IMG/VR virus record: IMGVR_UViG_3300006928_000048
Location: 1 to 29,733 of that record
DNA: 29,733 bases
From: a virus
Reading direction: 5' to 3' (one strand)
Part shown: piece after piece, positions 17,653 through 22,432 of the stretch
How the letters are laid out: each line of letters begins with the position of its first letter
Position numbering within the stretch: the first letter of the stretch is position 1
Position numbers and translations under genes: made by a program
The notes under the pieces: generated by a model
The model's input: only the letters and a program-made list of their open reading frames with translations
Database searches by the model: none
What the model was told of the DNA's origin: nothing

Positions 17653-17930
17653 TTATAAATACTACAAAAACAATTCAGCACTCTAATGGGGTGTATGTAT
17701 ATACAACAGTAACGGCACAGGTATCGGCGTACCTAAAACAACACTAAAAATAGGCTAAAAATAGGCTAAATATAACACCTAAAAATAAATAAGACCTGCT
17801 TGAAACAATGTCAAGATATCCCAATAAATCGACATCATAACAGTACAAAAATAACAGACTTTTATTACCCATATAAATAATATATCCCATTATTTCCCAT
17901 GATAATATTTATATTTGATTAGTATAATAT
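17653..17930. other. AT-rich gene-free stretch with 11-bp tandem repeats
   Basis: No gene of credible length or ribosome binding site was found here. CTAAAAATAGG is repeated exactly in tandem at 17744-17754 and 17755-17765, and a degenerate copy starts at 17779. A short hairpin AGGTA-tcggcg-TACCT lies near 17719-17734 and is the only relatively GC-rich patch. The 11-bp spacing would place repeats on one face of the helix, as in phased binding sites. This stretch probably belongs to the same origin or regulatory region as the palindromes before it. Confidence 0.5.
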
Positions 17931-17960
17931 TTGACAAATATATTGTTGTTGTTATATTAT
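17931..17960 (+). promoter_or_regulatory. Early promoter P1
   Basis: TTGACA (17931-17936) is followed by a TTGTTGTTGTTAT-containing spacer and a -10 that can be read as TATATT (17953-17958, spacer 16) or TATTAT (17955-17960, spacer 18). The TTGTTGTTGTTAT block is shared with promoters P2 and P4. It would drive the first early genes from 18011. Confidence 0.75.
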
Positions 17961-18010
17961 GGATATCAACAGTAATAAATGTTTACTGAATAAATAAGAA
18001 AAGAGTAAGT

Positions 18011-18220
18011 ATGACAAATATAAAACAAACATCAATTTATAAGATATCTGATAATGATATATTTTATACAGATAAAAAATGTAAAAATATGTATAAGTTA
18101 TTAAATTATGTAGTGGATATTTGGGAAGAAAAATATACATATTACAAGGTACAAAATACAAAAACTAACGAAATAAAATACTTTGATATTGAACACAAAG
18201 TCTACATAAAGGAGTTATAA
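18011..18220 (+). CDS. Early protein 1, unknown
   Basis: This 69-residue protein is the first gene of the early block, about 50 bases downstream of P1. The start ATG at 18011 follows AAAAGAGTAAGT. The chain is rich in Lys, Tyr and Asn, and contains DNDIFYTDKKCKNMYKLLNYVVDIWEEKYTYYKVQNTKTNEIKYFDI, which reads as a small alpha/beta fold with a beta hairpin near the end. First-expressed phage proteins often act on the host, but no family is recognised here. The next gene starts two bases after its stop. Confidence 0.6.
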   Translation: MTNIKQTSIYKISDNDIFYTDKKCKNMYKLLNYVVDIWEEKYTYYKVQNTKTNEIKYFDIEHKVYIKEL

Positions 18221-18222
18221 AT

Positions 18223-18378
18223 ATGAGTTACGGTTTATCAAGATTCGAAATACTCTTAATAAAAGAAGAAGTTATAGACATGTTAATGAATATTGACACT
18301 TTCGCAGATGCAGAGGAAATTAAAAACGAATTAGATAAAATCATTGATTATATTGATGATGAATTAAAAACAGAATAA
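18223..18378 (+). CDS. Small acidic early protein
   Basis: This 51-residue open frame begins MSYGLSRFEILLIKEEVIDML and ends DKIIDYIDDELKTE, immediately after AAGGAGTTATAAAT. It is probably two helices, acidic at the C-terminus. It is too short for a usual length cut-off, but it has an ideal ribosome binding site and fits exactly between two neighbours. Its stop lies just before the AAGGAG of the following gene. The function is not known. Confidence 0.6.
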   Translation: MSYGLSRFEILLIKEEVIDMLMNIDTFADAEEIKNELDKIIDYIDDELKTE

Positions 18379-18387
18379 GGAGTAAAA

Positions 18388-18681
18388 ATGATACACGAAA
18401 TAAATAAAACAGAGTTTATAGATGCGTTCAGAATATGGCATGGTGGCGATTATAAAAACAATTTTTCATATGATGGATTAGATGCTTTGTTTGATTATCT
18501 TGATGAAATTGAAGAGTACGAATTAGATATTGTGGGTATATGTTGCAATTATTCAGAGTATGAAAACCTTGCAGAAATTAAGCAAAGTTATCCAGATATT
18601 GAAACAATTGAGGATTTGAGAGAATTTACAGAAGTTATAGAAATTCCAAATACTGAAAGGTTAATAATAGCAGGATATTAA
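18388..18681 (+). CDS. Conserved phage small protein with NFSYDGLDALFDYL motif
   Basis: This 97-residue protein is preceded by AAGGAGTAAAA. It contains FIDAFRIWHGGDYKNNFSYD, GLDALFDYLDEIEEYELDIVG, ICCNYSEYENL and a Y-P-D-I-E-T-I-E-D-L stretch, ending ERLIIAGY. The combination NFSY-x-GL-x-ALF-x-YLE-x-x-E, then ELD-x-x-x-ICC-x-YSEY, is a conserved pattern I recognise from phage and plasmid proteins of unknown function. The central ICC pair could bind metal, but only two Cys are present. The stop codon ends at 18681 and the hammerhead-like fold begins at the very next base. Confidence 0.75.
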   Translation: MIHEINKTEFIDAFRIWHGGDYKNNFSYDGLDALFDYLDEIEEYELDIVGICCNYSEYENLAEIKQSYPDIETIEDLREFTEVIEIPNTERLIIAGY

Positions 18682-18757
18682 ATAGCCAGAAATCGAAACA
18701 CACTATATTATATGGTGTGTCTACAGGTAAAACCTGTACTGATGTGATAAAGGCTAT
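18682..18757 (+). ncRNA. Hammerhead ribozyme, type II (candidate)
   Basis: Three stems surround a hammerhead core. Open-ended stem II pairs ATAGCC (18682-18687) with GGCTAT (18752-18757) and ATC (18692-18694) with GAT (18746-18748), across an A-rich internal loop. GAA at 18695-18697 is the G12-A13-A14 core. Stem III pairs ACACACTATA (18698-18707) with TATGGTGTGT (18711-18720), ten pairs with one T-G wobble and loop TTA. C18721 is the cleavage-site nucleotide of a canonical GTC triplet. Stem I pairs TACAGGT (18722-18728) with ACCTGTA (18732-18738), loop AAA. CTGATG (18739-18744) supplies C3 to G8. Position 9 is T18745 where A is expected. The predicted cut falls between 18721 and 18722, separating the upstream mRNA from the frameshifted gene. 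The deviation at position 9 may reduce activity. Confidence 0.8.
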
Positions 18758-18793
18758 CAAATCAGAAAATAAAAAGAATAAGGAATTAATAAA

Positions 18794-19101
18794 ATGATAC
18801 CATCAAAACCAATAAAAAAGAATTAGATGTTTTTGAAATTGAAATTACAGAAACAAGAAAAATTACCAGATGGGTTAAGGTAAAAGTTGCGAATGATGCT
18901 TCACAAAAAATGAGAGATAAAGGCGAATTGATAGGATATGTAAATTTATCACATGATGATGAATATACACCAGATGGATATTTAGAAATGGATAGTGCTT
19001 TTAGAAATTATGAAAATCAAGGCTATGAAGTTGACGTAATAGAAACAATATCGGTTGATGAAGATAGAGATGAAGTCGATATAACAGATGGAGATTACTA
19101 A
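18794..19101 (+). CDS. Early acidic protein requiring a -1 shift (A AAA AAG)
   Basis: ATG 18794 follows AAGGA (18780-18784) at good spacing but its frame ends at TAG 18824-18826 after ten codons. The long frame, open from 18793 to TAA 19099-19101, has no start with a ribosome binding site of its own; its first internal ATG (18910) is far in. The two frames join by a -1 move at A AAA AAG (18814-18820), which is correctly phased. The joined product is 102 residues: nine residues, then ELDVFEIEITETRKITRWVK, SDD/E-rich strands, and a very acidic end (SVDEDRDEVDITDGDY). It is probably a beta-rich acidic early protein of unknown function. A one-base error in the six-A run would give the same picture. 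Confidence 0.55.
18814..18820 (+). promoter_or_regulatory. Putative -1 frameshift heptamer A AAA AAG
   Basis: The heptamer is read as at-A AAA AAG in the ATG 18794 frame, the exact phase used by the strong bacterial slippery site of dnaX. The zero-frame stop TAG follows one codon later. A strong downstream stem or internal Shine-Dalgarno at the dnaX distance is not evident, so a sequencing or natural indel remains possible. Confidence 0.45.
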
Positions 19102-19111
19102 ATAAAATAAT

Positions 19112-19136
19112 CCTAAGCATGATTAAAAACTGCTTA
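19112..19136 (+). repeat. Intergenic hairpin element, copy 1 (CCTAAGCATG-N6-AACTGCT)
   Basis: CCTAAGCATG (19112-19121) and AACTGCT (19128-19134) recur with identical 6-base spacing at 24955-24977. Here TAAGCA (19114-19119) and TGCTTA (19131-19136) make a 6-bp stem with an 11-base loop. It lies in the untranslated gap before the 19180 gene. A structured leader or RNA-processing site is possible. Confidence 0.5.
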
Positions 19137-19179
19137 CAAAAATAAAAAAAAATCAAGGCTACTTGAAAGGAAAAATAAA

Positions 19180-19326
19180 ATGGAAATAAAATTAACAAAG
19201 TACATGACAGATGAGGAAATAAATCAGGTATGGGAAATAATCACAAGAATTTATGACTCACAAGTTGTAGGTTTTCACACAGATTTAGACAGTTGTGAAT
19301 TAACAGTTGGAGTAATTAGCGAATAA
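19180..19326 (+). CDS. Small early protein (48 aa)
   Basis: This short frame begins MEIKLTKYMTDEEINQVWEII and ends DLDSCELTVGVISE. It is preceded by GAAAGGAAAAATAAAATG, a plausible ribosome binding site. The phase DEEINQVWEIITRI loosely resembles KDFNEMWEVINWV of the gene at 20621, so the two might be distantly related. The rest is one helix and two strands. It lies after the hairpin element and before the small membrane gene. The function is unknown. Confidence 0.5.
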   Translation: MEIKLTKYMTDEEINQVWEIITRIYDSQVVGFHTDLDSCELTVGVISE

Positions 19327-19346
19327 AAAATAAGGAGTAAATAAAA

Positions 19347-19496
19347 ATGACTGATAGAGAATTAGCAGAATTATTATTAGAAAAAAATAAAGAATTAAAA
19401 TCCAGATTAAAAAATACATCTATTGGATTATGGGTTGCTATGTTGGGTTACATAATAATAATAATATACGCAATTACATTAATTGGAATAAACTAA
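19347..19496 (+). CDS. Small single-span membrane protein
   Basis: This 49-residue protein has a charged N-terminal helix (MTDRELAELLLEKNKELKSRL) followed by one hydrophobic span near residues 26-47 (IGLWVAMLGYIIIIIYAITL). It has no signal-cleavage motif and would sit in the inner membrane, N-terminus probably in the cytoplasm. It has an excellent AAGGAGTAAATAAAA site. Its stop codon touches the operator before promoter P2. A second small membrane gene (20408) likewise ends directly before operator/promoter P3. The function is unknown; early phage membrane peptides often interfere with host processes. Confidence 0.6.
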   Translation: MTDRELAELLLEKNKELKSRLKNTSIGLWVAMLGYIIIIIYAITLIGIN

Positions 19497-19510
19497 GTAC
19501 TAAAGTACCT
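19496..19510. promoter_or_regulatory. Operator-like inverted repeat O2 (GTACT-AA-AGTAC)
   Basis: AGTACTAAAGTACCT is the exact reverse complement of the 15 bases at 20546-20560. It contains GTACT and AGTAC inverted about a 2-base centre and ends on the first T of the P2 -35 box. Both copies share the flank AAACTA(A/G) on one side. A repressor bound here would block polymerase. The small HTH protein at 25765 is a possible binder, which is inference only. Confidence 0.65.
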
Positions 19511-19538
19511 TTACATTGTTGTTGTTATAGTGTACAAT
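19510..19538 (+). promoter_or_regulatory. Early promoter P2
   Basis: TTTACA (19510-19515), a 17-base spacer with TTGTTGTTGTTATAGTG, and TACAAT (19533-19538). The ATAGTGTA block before the -10 is shared with P3 in the same phase. It drives the 19592 gene and those after it. Confidence 0.75.
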
Positions 19539-19567
19539 AAAAATATCAATCATAAATTGATTGAAAA

Positions 19568-19576
19568 ATGAATAAG
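19568..19576 (+). promoter_or_regulatory. Leader word ATGAATAAG upstream of ribosome binding site
   Basis: ATGAATAAG precedes AAAAGAGTAAGTAAA and the start at 19592. The same nine bases occur in leaders at 22412, 24638 and 24988. It is in frame with the gene here, so it could act as an alternative start (MNKKRVSK added). It is also perfectly complementary to two repeats of the candidate small RNA at 28462-28568. Confidence 0.5.
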
Positions 19577-19591
19577 AAAAGAGTAAGTAAA

Positions 19592-19891
19592 ATGAAGTAT
19601 GAAAATACTAATGATGGATTTATAAAAAAGTTTATAAATAATGATACATCATATATAGAAAATAGGAACAGTCTAAACTGTATAGGAGATAAATTATATT
19701 CTTATGCGTTGCTAATAGCAGACCGAAAGAAAAAGAAAATTTATCGTAGTAAATTTAGCCGAACAACATCAGACCATATAGGAACAGTTGAAAATCTTTC
19801 AAACTATAAAACAATTAGTGTTAATGTTTTTGATTCTGGTGTAGGTTATACACTAAGAAACAAAATAACTAATAGAGTAATTAAGGAGTAA
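19592..19891 (+). CDS. Conserved early phage protein, TTSxH type
   Basis: The start is taken at 19592 (99 residues), after GAGTAAGTAAA, rather than at the in-frame ATG 19568, which lacks a Shine-Dalgarno. The core GDKLYSYALLIADRKKKKIYRSKFSRTTSDHIGT fits a pattern seen in many small phage proteins (L-x-SY-x-x-x-IA, then S-R-TTS-x-H), whose function is not established. The C-terminus is a beta hairpin with GYTLRNKITNRV. It is the first gene under promoter P2. The basic character in the middle would allow nucleic-acid contact, but no such role is shown. Confidence 0.65.
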   Translation: MKYENTNDGFIKKFINNDTSYIENRNSLNCIGDKLYSYALLIADRKKKKIYRSKFSRTTSDHIGTVENLSNYKTISVNVFDSGVGYTLRNKITNRVIKE

Positions 19892-19896
19892 GAAAA

Positions 19897-20280
19897 ATGA
19901 GTAACGAAATGAAATTAACAAGGCTTGAAATAGTTAGAGCATTACAAATAGAGGAAAAAAGAGAATATAAAATTTGGAATAAATTATATAGGAATGATAC
20001 TGAATGTTCAGATTATGATGAATTAAATTATGATGAACAAACAGAATTTGTCAGGAAATATGTTTGTAAAAATAAAGAGGAGTTTTTTAGATATTTGAGA
20101 AAGTTAGATAACTATATTGTAGAAAAAAAACATAAGGAAATTAAAAGAAAAATTATACGTTTAGGAGTTGCAGATATATCTAATTATCCAGAATTAAAAT
20201 ACTTTGCTGATAAATTAGTTGACTATCTTGTACCAGATTATGACGAATTAGAAAAAGTATATGAAATATTTAACAAATAA
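19897..20280 (+). CDS. Helical early protein, unknown
   Basis: This 127-residue protein is preceded by AAGGAGTAAGAAAA. It is almost entirely helical and strongly charged: RLEIVRALQIEEKREYKIWN, DELNYDEQTEFVRKYVCKNKEEFFRYLRKL, then KKHKEIKRKIIRL and a Tyr/Asp-rich end (PELKYFADKLVDYLVPDYDELEKVYEIF). No catalytic motif, metal ligands or membrane span are visible. It shares an operon with the genes on either side under P2. Nothing in the sequence identifies its role. Confidence 0.6.
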   Translation: MSNEMKLTRLEIVRALQIEEKREYKIWNKLYRNDTECSDYDELNYDEQTEFVRKYVCKNKEEFFRYLRKLDNYIVEKKHKEIKRKIIRLGVADISNYPELKYFADKLVDYLVPDYDELEKVYEIFNK

Positions 20281-20297
20281 AATAAGGAGTAAATTAA

Positions 20298-20408
20298 ATG
20301 GATAAAAAAACATTACCAAAAATAGAACATAAAAACAAAGTGTTTTATTTTCAAAGCAAAAAAGAGTGGCTTGATTACATAAAAAATATGGATAAGGAGA
20401 ATAAATAA
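20298..20408 (+). CDS. Very small early protein (36 aa)
   Basis: This short frame begins MDKKTLPKIEHKNKVFYF and ends EWLDYIKNMDKENK. The site is AAGGAGTAAATTAA before ATG 20298. Its stop overlaps the next start (TAATG), which supports real translation. It is a strand pair plus one helix. The function is unknown. Confidence 0.5.
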   Translation: MDKKTLPKIEHKNKVFYFQSKKEWLDYIKNMDKENK

Positions 20409-20542
20409 TGAGCATAAAATATTATTATTCAACAACAAATTATAAACTGATGTTCCATTTTGCATTTTGGAGTGCAATATTTGTAACAGTAGTTATGATA
20501 ATGGCATTGATTGAAATAGAAAAATTAAGAAACAGTTGCTAA
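20408..20542 (+). CDS. Small single-span membrane protein
   Basis: This 44-residue protein begins MSIKYYYSTTNYKLMFHFAFW and continues with a hydrophobic span (about residues 16-37, with SAIFVTVVMIMALI) and a short charged end (EIEKLRNSC). AAGGAGAATAAATAATG provides the start, coupled to the previous stop. It ends at the edge of operator O3 and promoter P3, matching the arrangement of the other small membrane gene (19347) with O2/P2. The function is unknown. Confidence 0.55.
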   Translation: MSIKYYYSTTNYKLMFHFAFWSAIFVTVVMIMALIEIEKLRNSC

Positions 20543-20545
20543 ACT

Positions 20546-20560
20546 AGGTACTTTAGTACT
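20546..20560. promoter_or_regulatory. Operator-like inverted repeat O3 (GTACT-TT-AGTAC)
   Basis: AGGTACTTTAGTACT is the exact reverse complement of O2 at 19496-19510 and again ends on the first base of a -35 box (P3). Having the same site next to two -35 boxes in opposite orientation indicates a dimeric DNA-binding regulator rather than chance. Confidence 0.65.
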
Positions 20561-20588
20561 TGACACAACAACAATAATAGTGTAGTAT
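20560..20588 (+). promoter_or_regulatory. Early promoter P3
   Basis: TTGACA (20560-20565), 17-base spacer CAACAACAATAATAGTG, and TAGTAT (20583-20588) followed by TATATT. The spacer end, -10 and TATATT closely match P5 at 28427-28455. It drives the 20621 gene. Confidence 0.8.
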
Positions 20589-20620
20589 TATATTATCAAT
20601 AAAAAAATAAGGAGTTAATA

Positions 20621-20854
20621 TTGAATAATGAAAATGAAATAGACATAACTAATTGGATACCACAAAAAGATTTCAATGAAATGTGGGAAGTAATTAATTG
20701 GGTAACAGATAGCCACGCAAAGTCTGATGATTATCTTGATACTTGGATATTTCCAAAAAGTTATTTCAGAAAATACAGAACAGAATTGGCTAAATTAATC
20801 AAGTCAAATCGTAATGACTATGAAATAAAAATCGTATACAAAAAAATAAAATAA
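20621..20854 (+). CDS. Early protein with TTG start, unknown
   Basis: The 77-residue frame starts with TTG at 20621, decided by AAGGAG at 20609-20614 with 6 bases of spacing; the first in-frame ATG lies 15 codons in and has no site. The sequence NWIPQKDFNEMWEVINWVTD then KSYFRKYRTELAKLI suggests two or three helices with Trp residues. Part of it resembles the 48-residue protein at 19180. The gene is first under P3. The start context TTGAATAATG also resembles the leader word ATGAATAAG. Confidence 0.55.
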   Translation: MNNENEIDITNWIPQKDFNEMWEVINWVTDSHAKSDDYLDTWIFPKSYFRKYRTELAKLIKSNRNDYEIKIVYKKIK

Positions 20855-20869
20855 ATAAGGAGTAAGTAA

Positions 20870-21199
20870 ATGAATAAGTTAAAAGAACTATGGATAACAA
20901 ATAATTGTAGGGTTTTTGAATGGGATGATTATTTGGAACAATTAGACGAAATGTTTTCAGACCATGTTGGTAGGTATGCAGTAGTAACTTCACACAATGA
21001 TGGTTGGGATAATGCAGAAGTGTTAGGTGGTTTTGAAATCAAGGAAACAAGAGATATTGTAGACACGATAGGAACAGATAGCGAGTGGAATATTACAATA
21101 AAACAATTAGGTAAACGTCTTTATGATGTAAGATTGAGTGACCATGATGGTGTATCAGATTACAGAGTAGGAATAACAAATCATTACCAAGAATTATAA
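20870..21199 (+). CDS. Early acidic alpha/beta protein, unknown
   Basis: This 109-residue protein is preceded by AAGGAGTAAGTAA. The first codons form the word ATGAATAAG, here as the true start. The centre (FSDHVGRYAVVTSHNDGWDNAEVLGGFEI) and the end (RLYDVRLSDHDGVSDYRVGI) look like beta strands with Asp/His/Gly turns. No catalytic triad or metal site can be argued with confidence. It belongs to a row of five small genes with nearly identical ribosome binding sites. Confidence 0.6.
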   Translation: MNKLKELWITNNCRVFEWDDYLEQLDEMFSDHVGRYAVVTSHNDGWDNAEVLGGFEIKETRDIVDTIGTDSEWNITIKQLGKRLYDVRLSDHDGVSDYRVGITNHYQEL

Positions 21200-21210
21200 G
21201 GAGTAAGTAA

Positions 21211-21507
21211 ATGAAAAAGTTTATAAGGTTTGCAGTCAAAGATGCTTTAGAGGATTTAGAGTTTCTTATGGACGAGGGATTTCCAGAGGAGAATATAAAT
21301 GACGAGTGGGAAAACCAAGTAGTGTTGAGTGGTAAACATGGTTTGAGGTTTATGTATAACACAGACTATGTAAACAGAACAAAACATTCTCACTTGAAAG
21401 CAAAAGACTTGCATGAATTATTAGATAGATGGATTGCAGAATTTGAGGAGGATAAAGCACGTTGGGAACAAGACATAAAAGATAAAATTTATGACGCAGA
21501 AAATTAA
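21211..21507 (+). CDS. Early acidic helical protein, unknown
   Basis: This 98-residue protein follows AAGGAGTAAGTAA. It starts MKKFIRFAVKDALEDLEFLMDEGFPEENIND and has a long C-terminal helix (LKAKDLHELLDRWIAEFEEDKARW). Acidic residues dominate. It shares the operon and the ribosome binding site type with its neighbours; no family is recognised. Confidence 0.6.
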   Translation: MKKFIRFAVKDALEDLEFLMDEGFPEENINDEWENQVVLSGKHGLRFMYNTDYVNRTKHSHLKAKDLHELLDRWIAEFEEDKARWEQDIKDKIYDAEN

Positions 21508-21518
21508 GGAGAAAAAAT

Positions 21519-21872
21519 ATGAGCCATGTAAATGATTGGTATGATAGTAAGACTGCAAGTAGAGAGGATTTGCTTTCAGATATACGTTATGGATTAGTTT
21601 GTTATTTTGATGATGATGATTTGAAAGAGGACATCATGAAAGCATTGGTAGATTACAGGGTGTATGGAAATAATGACATACTAAACTGGCTAACTGAGAT
21701 TGATGAGAGGGTATTTTCATTAGCAGACGAGAGAAAGATTGCTATACCTAAAGTGTTGAGAGGTAATATTCTTAGTCTTTCAGACTGCGACACAGAATAT
21801 ATCAGACTGATGCACGAGGTAATAGCAACAGAGTTTGATTGCACAGGAGTTAGTACTAACAGAAAGGAGTAA
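21519..21872 (+). CDS. Early acidic protein, unknown
   Basis: This 117-residue protein is preceded by AAGGAGAAAAAAT. It contains SREDLLSDIRYGLVCYFDDDDLKEDIMKALVDY, a four-Asp run, and NDILNWLTEIDERVFSLADERKIAIPKVLRG, followed by SDCDTEYIRLMHEVIATEF. The make-up is largely helical and acidic, as in small phage proteins that mimic DNA or bind host enzymes, but that is speculation without a known relative. Confidence 0.55.
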   Translation: MSHVNDWYDSKTASREDLLSDIRYGLVCYFDDDDLKEDIMKALVDYRVYGNNDILNWLTEIDERVFSLADERKIAIPKVLRGNILSLSDCDTEYIRLMHEVIATEFDCTGVSTNRKE

Positions 21873-21876
21873 GTAA

Positions 21877-22143
21877 ATGAGTGATGAAAAAGTTTTTTAT
21901 AAAAATCTTAGGGCATTTGAGGAGGGTATTTTAGATTATTTTATATTAGGTTATTCTATAGAAAATAATCCTATTGAAAAAAAACCTAATGGCTCTCATA
22001 TAAATAATTATTATCATGAGGGTATATCGTTTGCCGACAAATTAAAAACCCATTTAGGTATTAGCAGAGGGAGTAATAAGTATGGATATTCCAATGAGGA
22101 TTGTGATGTAACAGAGGATTGTCAAGAAATGGGGTATGAGTAA
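21877..22143 (+). CDS. Early protein, paralogue of the 25012 gene
   Basis: This 88-residue protein has the site AAGGAGTAAGTAA. The pattern F-Y-KNL-x-x-F-x-x-G-x-x-D-Y-F, followed by N-x-YY-x-E-G-I-S-F-A, matches the 58-residue protein at 25012-25188 (F-F-KNL-x-x-F-x-x-G-x-x-D-C-F, N-x-YY-x-Q-G-V-A-L-A). It therefore belongs to a small duplicated family in this phage. The longer C-terminus here (GISRGSNKYGYSNEDCDVTEDCQEMGYE) is acidic with two Cys. The function is unknown. The next ATG follows its stop directly. Confidence 0.6.
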   Translation: MSDEKVFYKNLRAFEEGILDYFILGYSIENNPIEKKPNGSHINNYYHEGISFADKLKTHLGISRGSNKYGYSNEDCDVTEDCQEMGYE

Positions 22144-22353
22144 ATGAGTGAAAAAAGATTATCAATAGTATGGTCAACACTAGATATTCAATCACAAGCA
22201 GAGAGCATGGGTTTGTCACTTGATGATGACCAAGCATACGAAATACTAGAACAAGTAATTGATGACCATGATGCAAGTATAGGTGTGTCATGGGATACAA
22301 TAGAATATTACATTACCGAGTCAGAGTATTACAAAGAACAAGTAAACAAATAA
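22144..22353 (+). CDS. Conserved small phage protein, HDASIGVSWDTIE type
   Basis: This 69-residue protein begins directly after the stop of its neighbour. The segments SIVWSTLDIQSQAESMGLSLDD and DQAYEILEQVIDDHDASIGV, followed by SWDTIEYYI, fit a pattern common in phage and plasmid proteins (W-x-x-x-D-V-x, then L-x-x-x-Q-A-x-x-VL, then HDASIG-x-x-WD-x-IE). The function of that group is not established. The protein is acidic and probably three helices. It ends just before the 22361-22399 inverted repeat. Confidence 0.7.
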   Translation: MSEKRLSIVWSTLDIQSQAESMGLSLDDDQAYEILEQVIDDHDASIGVSWDTIEYYITESEYYKEQVNK

Positions 22354-22360
22354 TATTACA

Positions 22361-22399
22361 GGGCATGGATTTTTTTTCTTATTCATTTAGTCCATGCCC
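22361..22399 (+). repeat. 9-bp inverted repeat upstream of the primase-helicase
   Basis: GGGCATGGA (22361-22369) and TCCATGCCC (22391-22399) pair perfectly around a 21-base loop that begins with a run of eight T. This is one of the most GC-rich patches in the early block. No T run follows the 3' arm, so it is not a standard terminator. It may structure the leader of the 22433 gene or be a protein-binding or origin site. Confidence 0.6.
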
Positions 22400-22411
22400 A
22401 TCCTTAATCAA

Positions 22412-22428
22412 ATGAATAAGCAAGGAGA
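22412..22428 (+). promoter_or_regulatory. Leader/RBS of primase-helicase, antisense target candidate
   Basis: ATGAATAAGCAAGGAGA holds the leader word ATGAATAAG and the Shine-Dalgarno AAGGAG of the 22433 gene. The candidate small RNA contains complementary stretches to ATGAATAA and to AAGGAGA at matching spacing (28476-28494). ATG 22412 is also in frame with the gene. Confidence 0.5.
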
Positions 22429-22432
22429 TAAA

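Noticed and set aside
18682-18793. tRNA or a known riboswitch class in the gap after the 18388 gene
   Set aside because: The fold has three stems but no anticodon arm, T-loop or CCA-like end, and the conserved bases fit the hammerhead core instead of a riboswitch.
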